A stretch of DNA of 34,492 nucleotides, taken from positions 1 through 34,492 of the forward strand of contig JAJEAG010000070.1 of NCBI GenBank assembly GCA_022824265.1, in the 5' to 3' direction. A program made the position numbers and the translations under genes. The DNA comes from Candidatus Poribacteria bacterium (GTDB lineage Bacteria; Poribacteria; WGA-4E; WGA-3G). Within the stretch, counting starts at the first letter, position 1; each line of letters begins with the position of its first letter. Shown piece after piece: positions 1 through 9,083 of this stretch. The notes under the pieces are model-generated. The model ran no database searches. It had not been told where the DNA came from and was given only the letters and a program-made list of their open reading frames with translations.

Positions 1-1
1 T

Positions 2-115
2 GCATTACGAAATACCGCATTAGCAGTATTCCGCTTTGCAGGGGTTACGCGGATAGCTGATACGATGAAATACTATGCTTCAAAACCTAAACTCGCAGTT
101 AACCTCATAAATTGA
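2..115 (+). pseudogene. C-terminal end of an ISAs1-type transposase (partial)
   Basis: An open frame enters from the left edge and ends at TGA 113-115, giving 37 residues. It reads as a run of the type LRN-x-A-x-x-x-x-R-x-AG-x-T-x-IA, then a Tyr-Tyr-Ala segment and a short tail. This resembles the extreme C-terminus of ISAs1-family (H-repeat-like) DDE transposases, which typically read LRNLAI..LRLAG.TNIA. Only the last part of the protein lies in the window, so it cannot be said whether the gene is intact upstream. A CCCTG at 136-140 could mark the element's right terminus, because many elements of this family begin CAGGG, but this is weak. The family call rests on pattern recognition from few residues. 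Confidence 0.6.
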
Positions 116-157
116 GAATCCTTAAAACTAAATAACCCTGCTTAGAATAACTTAATT

Positions 158-186
158 TTGACAGAAATACTGTTATATGGTATGAT
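158..186 (+). promoter_or_regulatory. Strong sigma70-type promoter
   Basis: TTGACA at 158-163, a 17-base spacer and TATGAT at 181-186 form a near-consensus promoter. It lies just downstream of the transposase remnant and about 350 bases before the first large gene. The predicted start near 193 would produce an A/C-rich, G-poor leader. Confidence 0.65.
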
Positions 187-402
187 AGCAAAATTCAGAC
201 ATATAGGATATATTGTTATCAAATGCAATAACACTACAAAACCCAACATCCAACACACAACTTACAAAATCAAGGAACCAATGACAATCAACCAAATTCA
301 AAACGAAATCCTCAAATAAATCACACAAAACTTATGCAATGCGACGACAACATACCAAAAAACAACTAAAAACTATTTTTTCTTTCTTACGCAGGACAGA
401 AT
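187..402 (+). other. G-depleted leader region with a 12-codon reading frame
   Basis: This non-coding stretch is rich in A and C and has very few G residues: about nine G between 226 and 380. It contains a tiny frame at 281-319 (ATG to TAA, 12 codons, MTINQIQNEILK) preceded by AAGGAA at 272-277. The product matches nothing I recognise. A T-rich run follows at 376-387. No conserved RNA fold or longer gene is apparent. It could be a leader peptide, an independent small transcript or simply skewed intergenic DNA. Confidence 0.35.
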
Positions 403-430
403 TTGACATAACGGTTGCATAACATATTCT
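403..430 (+). promoter_or_regulatory. Promoter of the ATP-grasp/alpha-E/transglutaminase operon
   Basis: TTGACA at 403-408, a 16-base spacer and TATTCT at 425-430. It is the second promoter-like site upstream of the gene at 535, leaving a 5' leader of about 100 bases. That leader ends in a very strong ribosome binding site, AAGGAGGGAGG, about 10 bases before the ATG. Confidence 0.55.
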
Positions 431-534
431 ATTAGTACTTTTATATGTGTAAACCGTTAGCCTAACTTACAATAACATTTCGGGAACGGTACACCCAATT
501 CTTGATATGAGCACAAGGAGGGAGGTATATCACA

Positions 535-1977
535 ATGACAAGATTTGATGGATACAAAACTGACGGATTTTATGATGAAATGTTTTTTGAAGACGGTAGC
601 GCGCGTCCTGCTGTTCAAATGCTCGTAGAAAGAATAAGTAATTTTGAGAATGGAGAATTTATTCGACGACAAATTACTGCTGAACATGCTTTGCTCAGAA
701 TGGGGATAACTTTCAATGTTTATGCAGATGAACAAGGAGTTGAAAGGATATTTCCGTTTGACCTTATACCTCGTATCATAGATGCAAACGAATGGGAATG
801 GATAGAACGCGGTCTCAAGCAGAGAATCCATGCACTTAATCTGTTTATAGATGATGTTTACCACGATCAGAAAATCATCAAAGATGGAGTCGTACCTGCT
901 GATGTAGTCCTTTCATCAGATCGTTATCTTGAACAATGTATCGGATTAAATCCTCCTCACGGTATCTGGTGTCATATCACTGGAACCGATCTCGTCCGTG
1001 ATGGTGATGGTCAGATCTATGTTTTAGAAGATAATCTCGGTTGTCCATCAGGTGTATCGTATGTAATGGAAAATCGACAACTGATGAAACGTACTTTTCC
1101 GCAGTTGTTCGGTATGTCACAAATACAACCTGTAGAAGATTATCCGAGTCGATTACTGGATATGCTGCAATACCTTGTGAGTGATAGAGTTATATCTCCA
1201 GTTGTTGCATTACTTACACCCGGTATTTATAACTCTGCATATTTTGAGCACTCCTTCCTGGCACAACAAATGGGTGTATCATTAGTAGAAGGTCGTGATC
1301 TTGTCGTGATGGAGGGGTATGTACACATGCGTACAACCAAAGGATTTGAACGTGTTGATGTCATCTATAGACGCATTAACGATGATTTCCTTGACCCAGA
1401 AGTATTTAAGCCAGAATCACTTTTGGGGGTACCTGGTCTAATGGATGTTTACAAATCCGGTCGACTTGCTTTAATCAATGCTCCCGGAACTTGTGTTGCT
1501 GATGACAAAGTTATATGTTCGTATGTGCCAGAGATAATCAAATACTACCTTGATGAAGATATTATTGTGCCAAATGTACCAACCTATATGTGTTGGGAAG
1601 ATGATGATCGCAAATATGTCTTAGAGAATTTGGATAAACTCGTTGTGAAGGAAGCAAATCAATCGGGTGGTTACGGAATGTTGATTGGACCTCATGCCAC
1701 ACGAGCAGAACATGCCGAATTCGCAAAGAGAATAAAAGAGAATCCACGTAATTACATCGCACAACCCACCCTCGCACTATCTCGTGTACCAGTATTGATA
1801 GAAGATCATTTTGAAGGAAGACATGTAGATTTGCGTCCATTCATTCTATATGGTGAGGACATTTATGTCCTTCCCGGTGGACTAACTCGAGTCGCATTGA
1901 AAAAAGGATCCTTGGTCGTAAATTCTTCACAAGGTGGAGGTAGTAAAGATACTTGGGTATTGTCTGGTTCAGTATAG
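535..1977 (+). CDS. Circularly permuted ATP-grasp ligase (COG2308-like)
   Basis: A 480-residue protein of the circularly permuted ATP-grasp type (DUF404/DUF407). Such enzymes are predicted to activate a carboxylate with ATP and form an amide bond; the substrate is unknown. Visible motifs are an acidic EDN at 165-167 before a CPSG turn, YRRINDD at 278-284, the lysine and glycine-rich nucleotide loop VVKEANQSGGYG at 370-381, VDLRPF at 431-436 and a C-terminal SSQGGGSKDTW at 464-474. All are intact, so it should be active. No signal peptide or membrane segment is seen. The start is set by AAGGAGGGAGG just upstream. It is the first gene of a five-gene colinear cluster and lies 9 bases ahead of the alpha-E gene, its usual partner. 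Confidence 0.93.
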   Translation: MTRFDGYKTDGFYDEMFFEDGSARPAVQMLVERISNFENGEFIRRQITAEHALLRMGITFNVYADEQGVERIFPFDLIPRIIDANEWEWIERGLKQRIHALNLFIDDVYHDQKIIKDGVVPADVVLSSDRYLEQCIGLNPPHGIWCHITGTDLVRDGDGQIYVLEDNLGCPSGVSYVMENRQLMKRTFPQLFGMSQIQPVEDYPSRLLDMLQYLVSDRVISPVVALLTPGIYNSAYFEHSFLAQQMGVSLVEGRDLVVMEGYVHMRTTKGFERVDVIYRRINDDFLDPEVFKPESLLGVPGLMDVYKSGRLALINAPGTCVADDKVICSYVPEIIKYYLDEDIIVPNVPTYMCWEDDDRKYVLENLDKLVVKEANQSGGYGMLIGPHATRAEHAEFAKRIKENPRNYIAQPTLALSRVPVLIEDHFEGRHVDLRPFILYGEDIYVLPGGLTRVALKKGSLVVNSSQGGGSKDTWVLSGSV

Positions 1978-1986
1978 GAGAAAAGT

Positions 1987-2970
1987 ATGCTTAGTCGTGT
2001 GGCAGAATCAATCTATTGGATGAGTCGATATATAGAACGTGCGGAAAATGTAGCGCGTTTTGTTGATGTCAATCTACAGCTTATTCTCGATCAACCGACG
2101 GGTATGCAGGCTCAATGGGATCCGTTGGTTGCAACCACAGGTGATGATGAAGTTTTTGAAGAACGTTACGGTGAAGCCACTCGAGAAGCAGTTCTGAAAT
2201 TTCTGAGTTTTGATACAGAAAATCCTAACTCAATTATATCCTGTCTGCGTGCGGCGCGTGAGAATGCGCGATCTATTCGCGAGAATATTTCGTCCGAGAT
2301 GTGGGAGCAGCTCAACGATGCTTATTTGATGGTTACGGAAACATCTGAAGAGTGGGCAATGGCGGAACCACATCAGTTCTTTACTGACATCAAAGTGGCA
2401 TCACATCTGTTTATGGGACAAACAGATAATATTATGTCCCACAGTGAAGGGTGGCACTTCTGCCAATTGGGTCGGTTAATTGAACGGGCAGATAAAACAT
2501 CTCGTATTGTTGATGTAAAATACTTCATTCTACTACCCTCAGTATCGGATGTAAATACCCCCTTTGATGACATTCAATGGGGAGCATTACTACATTCTGC
2601 AAGTGCCTTTGAAATGTACCGCAAAACACATGGTCTCATTGCTCCTAACAAAGTTGTTGCTTTCCTACTACTTGACCGCGAATTTCCCCGTTCTGTTCTG
2701 TATTGTATATCAAAGGCGGAAGAATCTTTGCACGCTATATCTGGCACTCCGTTAGAGACCTTTTCAAATTCTGCTGAACAAGGTTTAGGACAATTGCGTT
2801 CAGAATTTGCCTATGCACAAGTTGATCAGATACTACATAGCGGTTTGCATGAGTTTCTTGATGCATTTCAAACAAAACTCAACGATGTTGGGGCAGACAT
2901 TTATAAGACGTTTTTCGCATTACGTCCTGTCAATGGAGAATCCACACAATCGCAATCACAAAAGCAATGA
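1987..2970 (+). CDS. Alpha-E domain protein (DUF403)
   Basis: A 327-residue, mostly helical protein. The N-terminus reads LSRVAESIYWMSRYIERAEN, the signature opening of the alpha-E domain (COG2307). Its members are nearly always encoded beside or fused to circularly permuted ATP-grasp ligases, and they are inferred to assist the ligase or bind its product; the exact role is unknown. A second conserved block, GRLIERADKTSRIVDVKY, lies near residues 161-178. It follows the ligase by 9 bases with GGAGAAAAG upstream of the ATG, which indicates translational coupling. A second alpha-E domain occurs in the fusion at 6390-9083, so the pair is present twice. Confidence 0.92.
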   Translation: MLSRVAESIYWMSRYIERAENVARFVDVNLQLILDQPTGMQAQWDPLVATTGDDEVFEERYGEATREAVLKFLSFDTENPNSIISCLRAARENARSIRENISSEMWEQLNDAYLMVTETSEEWAMAEPHQFFTDIKVASHLFMGQTDNIMSHSEGWHFCQLGRLIERADKTSRIVDVKYFILLPSVSDVNTPFDDIQWGALLHSASAFEMYRKTHGLIAPNKVVAFLLLDREFPRSVLYCISKAEESLHAISGTPLETFSNSAEQGLGQLRSEFAYAQVDQILHSGLHEFLDAFQTKLNDVGADIYKTFFALRPVNGESTQSQSQKQ

Positions 2971-3001
2971 TTAAGGATTCTATATACAAAGGTAGACTGT
3001 C

Positions 3002-3018
3002 TTAGAAACTTTTTCTAA
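3002..3018 (+). other. Short hairpin in the operon spacer
   Basis: TTAGAAA, CTT loop, TTTCTAA: a 7-base stem in the 62-base gap between the alpha-E gene and the DUF2126 gene, just before the ribosome binding site GAGGTTACGG. There is no U-tract beyond it, so a processing or stability element is more likely than a terminator. Confidence 0.35.
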
Positions 3019-3032
3019 CTGAGGTTACGGAA

Positions 3033-6000
3033 ATGGCAATTCGTGTGGCAATCAATCACAAATCTCTTTATCAATATGATCGGATTGTTTCGCTTTCACC
3101 TCATATCTTCCGTTTGAAACCTGCCCCGCATTGTCGCACACCGATTGAAGCATATTCACTCAAAATTGTTCCTGAGAACCACTTTATCAATTGGCAACAA
3201 GACCCTTTCGGAAATTACCAGGCAAGAGTGATTTTTCCAGAACCTACTCAATCCTTGTCTCTTGAAGTAGATTTGATAGCGGATATGACGGTTATTAATC
3301 CGTTTGACTTTTTTCTTGAGGAAAGCGCGGAACACTATCCATTCAACTATGACGAGCAGCTCAAAAAAGATCTAATGCCTTATATGGAGGTAAAGGAAAA
3401 TGGTCCAAAACTATTAGAGTGGTTAACTGGGATTAATAAATCCAGAGAGAAATTAATAGATTTTCTTGTAAGTATCAATCACCGTTTATGGGAAGATATA
3501 AAGTACACAATTCGCATGGAACCTGGTGTGCAACTTTGTGATGAAACATTGGATAAACAGACCGGTTCATGTCGGGATAGTGGGTGGTTACTCGTTCAGA
3601 TTTTACGACATCTTGGATTAGCAGCCCGTTTTGTTTCAGGTTATCTTGTGCAACTTGTTGCTGATCAAAAACCTGTAGAAGGACCAGCAGGTCCATTACA
3701 GGATTTTACTGACTTGCATGCGTGGTGTGAGGTGTATGCACCGGGGGCGGGATGGATAGGACTTGATCCAACGTCAGGATTATTCGCTGGTGAAGGTCAT
3801 ATACCATTGGCATGTGTACCTGATCCTGTGAGTGCTGCGCCAGTTACAGGTCATACGGATTTATGTGAAACAGAATTTTCATACAGTAATAACGTGCGAC
3901 GAATTCACGAAGACCCACGCGTCACAAAACCTTACACTGAAGAACAATGGAATAAAATAAATGCACTTGGTCAACAAGTGGATGAACACATTGTGCACGA
4001 CGACATACGATTGACAATGGGCGGTGAACCGACTTTTGTTTCCATTGACAACTCCGACAGTCCAGAATGGGATACGGAAGCGGATAGTCAAGAAAAACGC
4101 AAATTAGCAGCAGATTTATTGATACGATTACGAGATAGTTTTGGACCTGGCGGTGGTCTATACCATGGGCAAGGAAAATGGTATCCAGGTGAACCACTAC
4201 CCCGTTGGAAGTTTGGGTGTTTCTGGAGAAAAGATGGACAACCTGTATGGAAAAATGAAAGCCTCCTCGCTGAACCGGATAAGGACTATGAATTTGGTAT
4301 TGATCATGCAGAACGGTTCATATTACATTTGGCAAAAAAGTTAAATGTATGCTCAGAAAACATAAAACCCGCTTATGAAGATTTAGTGTTCTTTCTATGG
4401 ACTGAGGGCAAACTACCTTTGAACATCAATCTACACGATTTTGACTTCAACGAGGTATCAGAACGTCAGAAGTGTCTGCATCTACTGCAGGAGAATAAAC
4501 TTGGTGAACCGATTGGTTACGTCCTGCCACTACGTTGGGATTTAGAGAACAACTCTTGGGAAAGTTCTGCGTGGAATTTCAGAAATGATAACATGTTCTT
4601 ACTACCAGGGGATTCTCCGTTAGGATACCGTCTGCCACTTGAATCATTGGAATGGGTTGATCCAGAAAAAGAAGAACCAATATTTGAACGTGACCCATTT
4701 GAACCGCGTGATATGAATATCACTATTAATAACAGCAAAGACAATGAAATTGAGACGGATGTGAAGGAATCTATTGTCCGTACAGCACTGTGTATTGAAC
4801 CCCGAGACGGACGGATGCACGTTTTTATGCCTCCTGTGACACATCTGGAACATTACCTTTCGTTACTTAAAGTTATTGAATCTATATCTGATGAATTGAA
4901 AATACCAGTTATTTTTGAAGGATATGAAGTTCCGCACGATTGGCGAATTCAATCGCTTAACGTAACACCTGATCCGGGTGTAATTGAAGTCAACATCCAT
5001 CCTGCCGAAAATTGGGATGAATTAGTAAATAATATTACAACGCTTTACGAACAAGCAAGATTATCTGGACTAAGTGCAGAAAAGTTCATGTTAGATGGAC
5101 GGCATACTGGTACTGGAGGGGGTAATCACATTATCATAGGTGGACCAACACCCGCTGATAGTCCTTTGTTACGTCAACCTAATCTATTACGCAGTCTCAT
5201 CACCTATTGGCAACACCATCCAGGTCTGTCATATCTCTTCTCAAGTGCTTTTATCGGTCCCACAAGCCAAGCACCTCGCGTAGATGAAGGTCGCGACGAA
5301 CAACTCTATGAACTTGAGGTAGCATTTCAACAGATACCAGATACCATATCCACAGATTTGAATACTGATACAGATAAATCACCGTATTGGTTGATAGACC
5401 GCTTGTTACGTCATCTACTGGTAGATTTGACAGGTAACACACATAGATCAGAATTTTGCATAGATAAACTCTATTCACCGGATTCAGCAAGTGGACGGCA
5501 AGGATTACTTGAAATGAGAGCATTTGAGATGCCTCCACATCCCCAGATGAGTGTTGTTCAGATGCTTTTGATTCGGACACTGATTACTAAATTTTGGCGT
5601 ACACCTTATAAAGGCAAACTGGTTCGTTGGGGAACAGAATTACATGATAGATTCATGCTTCATCACTACGTACGATCTGACATCCAAGAAGTCATAACAG
5701 ATATTCAATCCTCAGGTTATCCATTTGAAATGACATGGCTTGATCCATTCTTTGAATTTCGTTTCCCGATTCTCGGTAAAATAAATATTCAGGACATTGA
5801 ACTGGAGCTACGCATGGCAATTGAACCGTGGCATGTCCTTGGTGAAGAGATGACTCGGACAGGCACATCACGTTTCGTAGACTCTTCGGTAGAGCGACTC
5901 CAAATAAAACTGTCTGGTATGGCAGACACTCGGTATATAGTAACATGCAATGGTCGGCGTCTAATTTTACATAGTACCGGTTCACACGGCGAGTATGTTG

Positions 6001-6371
6001 GAGGAGTAAGGTATCGTGCATGGCAACCACCGTCAGCATTACACCCAACTATAGGTGTACATTCTCCGCTTGTTTTTGACATCATTGACACATGGAATGG
6101 ACGTGCAATCGGTGGTTGTACATATCGAGTGTCACATCCTGGTGGAAGAACCTATGACACTTTTCCAGTCAATGCTTATGAAGCCGAAGCAAGACGTGTT
6201 AGTAGATTCGCAACAGAAGGTCATACTTCTCCTGTTATACATTCACAACCATCTGGAGCTGCGACAGGGACTTTTTTACCTGAAGGCACACCTCACAAGC
6301 AAGTAGATGTTCCTCCTGAAGAGATAAATCCAGAATACCCATACACATTGGATTTGCGAAGAAATTTGTAA
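3033..6371 (+). CDS. Transglutaminase-like protease fused to DUF2126
   Basis: A 1112-residue protein. Residues 1-90 match the N-terminal beta domain of bacterial transglutaminases. The core follows with Cys180 (GSCRDSGW), His229 (DLHAWCEVY) and Asp245 (GLDPTSG), a complete papain-like triad. Residues from about 300 to the end are the DUF2126 region (COG4196), beginning near the LTMGGEPTFVS motif and containing a Gly-rich FGPGGGLYHG segment and many conserved Trp and His residues. Proteins of this type are encoded with ATP-grasp/alpha-E pairs, where the transglutaminase domain is inferred to act as a peptidase or transferase on the ligase product. DUF2126 has no assigned reaction. There is no signal peptide. 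GAGGT at 3021-3025 serves as the ribosome binding site. Confidence 0.92.
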   Translation: MAIRVAINHKSLYQYDRIVSLSPHIFRLKPAPHCRTPIEAYSLKIVPENHFINWQQDPFGNYQARVIFPEPTQSLSLEVDLIADMTVINPFDFFLEESAEHYPFNYDEQLKKDLMPYMEVKENGPKLLEWLTGINKSREKLIDFLVSINHRLWEDIKYTIRMEPGVQLCDETLDKQTGSCRDSGWLLVQILRHLGLAARFVSGYLVQLVADQKPVEGPAGPLQDFTDLHAWCEVYAPGAGWIGLDPTSGLFAGEGHIPLACVPDPVSAAPVTGHTDLCETEFSYSNNVRRIHEDPRVTKPYTEEQWNKINALGQQVDEHIVHDDIRLTMGGEPTFVSIDNSDSPEWDTEADSQEKRKLAADLLIRLRDSFGPGGGLYHGQGKWYPGEPLPRWKFGCFWRKDGQPVWKNESLLAEPDKDYEFGIDHAERFILHLAKKLNVCSENIKPAYEDLVFFLWTEGKLPLNINLHDFDFNEVSERQKCLHLLQENKLGEPIGYVLPLRWDLENNSWESSAWNFRNDNMFLLPGDSPLGYRLPLESLEWVDPEKEEPIFERDPFEPRDMNITINNSKDNEIETDVKESIVRTALCIEPRDGRMHVFMPPVTHLEHYLSLLKVIESISDELKIPVIFEGYEVPHDWRIQSLNVTPDPGVIEVNIHPAENWDELVNNITTLYEQARLSGLSAEKFMLDGRHTGTGGGNHIIIGGPTPADSPLLRQPNLLRSLITYWQHHPGLSYLFSSAFIGPTSQAPRVDEGRDEQLYELEVAFQQIPDTISTDLNTDTDKSPYWLIDRLLRHLLVDLTGNTHRSEFCIDKLYSPDSASGRQGLLEMRAFEMPPHPQMSVVQMLLIRTLITKFWRTPYKGKLVRWGTELHDRFMLHHYVRSDIQEVITDIQSSGYPFEMTWLDPFFEFRFPILGKINIQDIELELRMAIEPWHVLGEEMTRTGTSRFVDSSVERLQIKLSGMADTRYIVTCNGRRLILHSTGSHGEYVGGVRYRAWQPPSALHPTIGVHSPLVFDIIDTWNGRAIGGCTYRVSHPGGRTYDTFPVNAYEAEARRVSRFATEGHTSPVIHSQPSGAATGTFLPEGTPHKQVDVPPEEINPEYPYTLDLRRNL

Positions 6372-6389
6372 TTAGATGCTATTGGAATT

Positions 6390-9083
6390 ATGCAACAGAA
6401 TGATCTAACACATTGGAAAATAATTAATCAGGGCTATCTCAATGCTGTGCTTTCAAACAGTGAACAGACTGATGAAATGTTGAGGAACTCAGGGGAGATT
6501 CACCCCCATTGGCAAACGTTCATTCAATCCTTCAACACGCTCGGTTTGGAAGAAATAGTTTCCCGTCACAAAGATGCAGCACGACTGCTTCGTGAAAATG
6601 GTGTTACTTATGTCGTTCATGGTGAACATCAAGAACATCGCCCTTGGGAATTAGATATAATACCATTCATCATATCGGAGTCAGACTGGAAATTCATCTC
6701 GTCTGGACTAATACAACGTGCAAATCTCTTAAGTCTGGTCTTGAAAGATCTCTATGGTGAGAAAAGGCTAATCAAAGACGGGGTAATCCCTCCAGAAGCA
6801 ATTTATTCACACGCAGGATTCCTGCGCTCTTGTCATGATTTGACACCACAAGTTGATAATCCGTTATTTACGTATGCTGCGGATATTGGTAGGGACTCTT
6901 ATGGTAGTTTTTGGGTGTTGAGTGATCGAAGCCAAGCACCTTCTGGTGCTGGATTCGCACTTGAAAATCGAACTGTACTTGCACGCACATTGCCCAACCT
7001 ATTCGGTGAAATTGGGGTTCATCGTCTTTCCTCCTATTTTCGTACAATACAGAACTGCATTGCTGAATTAGCACCAAGACAGATAGATAATCCACACGTT
7101 GTTGTCTTGACACCTGGTCCCTACAATGAAACCTATTTCGAACATGCTTACTTAGCAAACTATCTTGGCTACACTCTGGTTCAAGGAGATGACTTAACAG
7201 TTCTGGACGGACGTGTGTGGCTAAAATCGTTGGACGGATTGGTACCCGTTGATGTCATTTTGCGTAGGGTTGATGATCTTTTTTGTGATCCGCTGGAACT
7301 ACGTCAGGATTCTCGTCTTGGAGTTGCAGGTATGTTAGATGCAATTCGTCAAGGTAATGTGATTGTTATTAATCCGCCGGGCTGCAGCATCTTGGAGAAT
7401 CCTGCTTTGCTACCATTCTTACAGAACATCGCGAATAGATTAATAGGTGAAGATCTGCAACTTCCCTCTGTTAAGACATGGTGGTGTGGTAATAACAAAC
7501 ATCGAGAATACGTGCTGAACAACATCAATAAGTTGGTTATCAAACCAATAAATCGTCCAATTGGTGCTAAACCAACTTTTGGATCAGAACTGAGTCAGAA
7601 TGAACTCAACTCCCTTCGTAAAAAGATTGATGCCAAACCACACCTATATGTTGGACAGGATTACATTAACCTTTCCACAACCCCTACTCTCATTGATGGT
7701 AAGTTACTACCTCGTCGCTCAATTCTTCGCAGTTTTCTATTTGCAGAAAATTGTGGATATACAATAATGCCAGGTGGACTCACCCGTTGTGAAGGTGCAC
7801 AAGGTGAATTAACTGTGTCAATTCATGATGGTGGGGTTAGTAAAGACACTTGGATACTCGCTTCAGAACAAGAACAACATATCAGTTTATGGCAACACCT
7901 CAAAGTAGGACCGAATATATTAGAACAGACACAGGGATTGTCAAGCAGGTCTGCCGAAAATCTGTTTTGGGTAGGACGATATGCAGAACGGGCTGAAGGA
8001 CATGCACGACTTCTTCGCATTACATTGGATAAAATGCAGATGGGTTTGGAAAGTTCATTATCGGAAAAACCTAATACTACAGATGGATTAACGGAAACAC
8101 ATGGAGAAGAATCATACAACAAATCAGAACTTACATATCTCCAAAGTATGCTTCGTACATTAACAGGACTTACCTCATCCCATCCGGGTTATGTTAAGAA
8201 CGAAGGTCAAGAATTAATAAATCAACTGATCTCTACTATGCTGGATACAAAACACAATGGCAGTTTGGTGTCGACACTTCACTCATTAATTAGTGCTGCA
8301 TTTGCAGTACGCGACAGATGGTCCACAGACACATGGCGGGTGATGAATAACATTGAAAATCAATGTGAATTGCTTGAAAAAAATATGTCAATCTACGAGC
8401 ATTCGCAATCACAACAAGTCTTAGGTGAATCTGATGAACGCACTTTACAACATATTCAAACTGAATTAGATCAGCTTATGATTTTTCTTTCAGCCTTGAG
8501 TGGTTTAAACGCTGAGAGTATGACACAAACCATAGCTTGGGTAAGTCTTGACATGGGTCGTCGTATTGAACGCTCACTGCTTCTGATTGTACTATGTCGA
8601 TCCTGTTTCGTTACTGTGCAAGATGAATGGATTGAACATTTACTTCTTGAATCTATTCTTATTGCATCTGAAAGTTTGATTACCTACCGCGGACGGTATC
8701 GTTCTGCTTTACACCTTCCAACTGTCCTTGAGATGCTACTTCTTGATGAAAGCAACCCACGATCATTGGTATTTCAACTAAAACGTCTTCAAGAACAGAT
8801 ACGTGATCTACCACGCGATAGACTTGGCTATGGACTCAGCGATGAAGAACAATTGATCTTGGAAGCATTAACACAGCTGCAACTGTCAAATACTTCTCAG
8901 CTCGCACATCGTTCTGAACAAACGACACAACGTCACGGATTAGAAAAACTGTTAGTTCGTCTTGCACAAATATTGATAGAAATATCCGATGTTCTTACAC
9001 ATACCTATTTCAGCCATGTTCAAGGACAAGAACAGTTGGTTAATACCGATTCTCAAAGTAACATTCCACACAATGAACTATAA
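6390..9083 (+). CDS. Circularly permuted ATP-grasp / alpha-E fusion protein
   Basis: An 897-residue fusion. Residues 1 to about 500 are a second circularly permuted ATP-grasp module; residues from about 510, starting GLSSRSAENLFWVGRYAERAEG, are an alpha-E domain. Compared with the stand-alone ligase at 535, several motifs differ: EDN is replaced by SDR, the Gly-rich KEANQSGGYG loop by KPINRPIGAK, and VDLRPF by SILRSF. RRVDD, MPGGLTR and GGVSKDTW are kept. Fused members of this family are often divergent in this way, so it may use another substrate or be regulatory. It starts 18 bases after the DUF2126 gene and overlaps the next gene by 11 bases. The ribosome binding site is weak. Confidence 0.92.
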   Translation: MQQNDLTHWKIINQGYLNAVLSNSEQTDEMLRNSGEIHPHWQTFIQSFNTLGLEEIVSRHKDAARLLRENGVTYVVHGEHQEHRPWELDIIPFIISESDWKFISSGLIQRANLLSLVLKDLYGEKRLIKDGVIPPEAIYSHAGFLRSCHDLTPQVDNPLFTYAADIGRDSYGSFWVLSDRSQAPSGAGFALENRTVLARTLPNLFGEIGVHRLSSYFRTIQNCIAELAPRQIDNPHVVVLTPGPYNETYFEHAYLANYLGYTLVQGDDLTVLDGRVWLKSLDGLVPVDVILRRVDDLFCDPLELRQDSRLGVAGMLDAIRQGNVIVINPPGCSILENPALLPFLQNIANRLIGEDLQLPSVKTWWCGNNKHREYVLNNINKLVIKPINRPIGAKPTFGSELSQNELNSLRKKIDAKPHLYVGQDYINLSTTPTLIDGKLLPRRSILRSFLFAENCGYTIMPGGLTRCEGAQGELTVSIHDGGVSKDTWILASEQEQHISLWQHLKVGPNILEQTQGLSSRSAENLFWVGRYAERAEGHARLLRITLDKMQMGLESSLSEKPNTTDGLTETHGEESYNKSELTYLQSMLRTLTGLTSSHPGYVKNEGQELINQLISTMLDTKHNGSLVSTLHSLISAAFAVRDRWSTDTWRVMNNIENQCELLEKNMSIYEHSQSQQVLGESDERTLQHIQTELDQLMIFLSALSGLNAESMTQTIAWVSLDMGRRIERSLLLIVLCRSCFVTVQDEWIEHLLLESILIASESLITYRGRYRSALHLPTVLEMLLLDESNPRSLVFQLKRLQEQIRDLPRDRLGYGLSDEEQLILEALTQLQLSNTSQLAHRSEQTTQRHGLEKLLVRLAQILIEISDVLTHTYFSHVQGQEQLVNTDSQSNIPHNEL

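Noticed and set aside
8989-9072. Longer N-terminus for the second transglutaminase
   Set aside because: It would overlap the fusion gene by 95 bases, and the family begins at the ATG at 9073.
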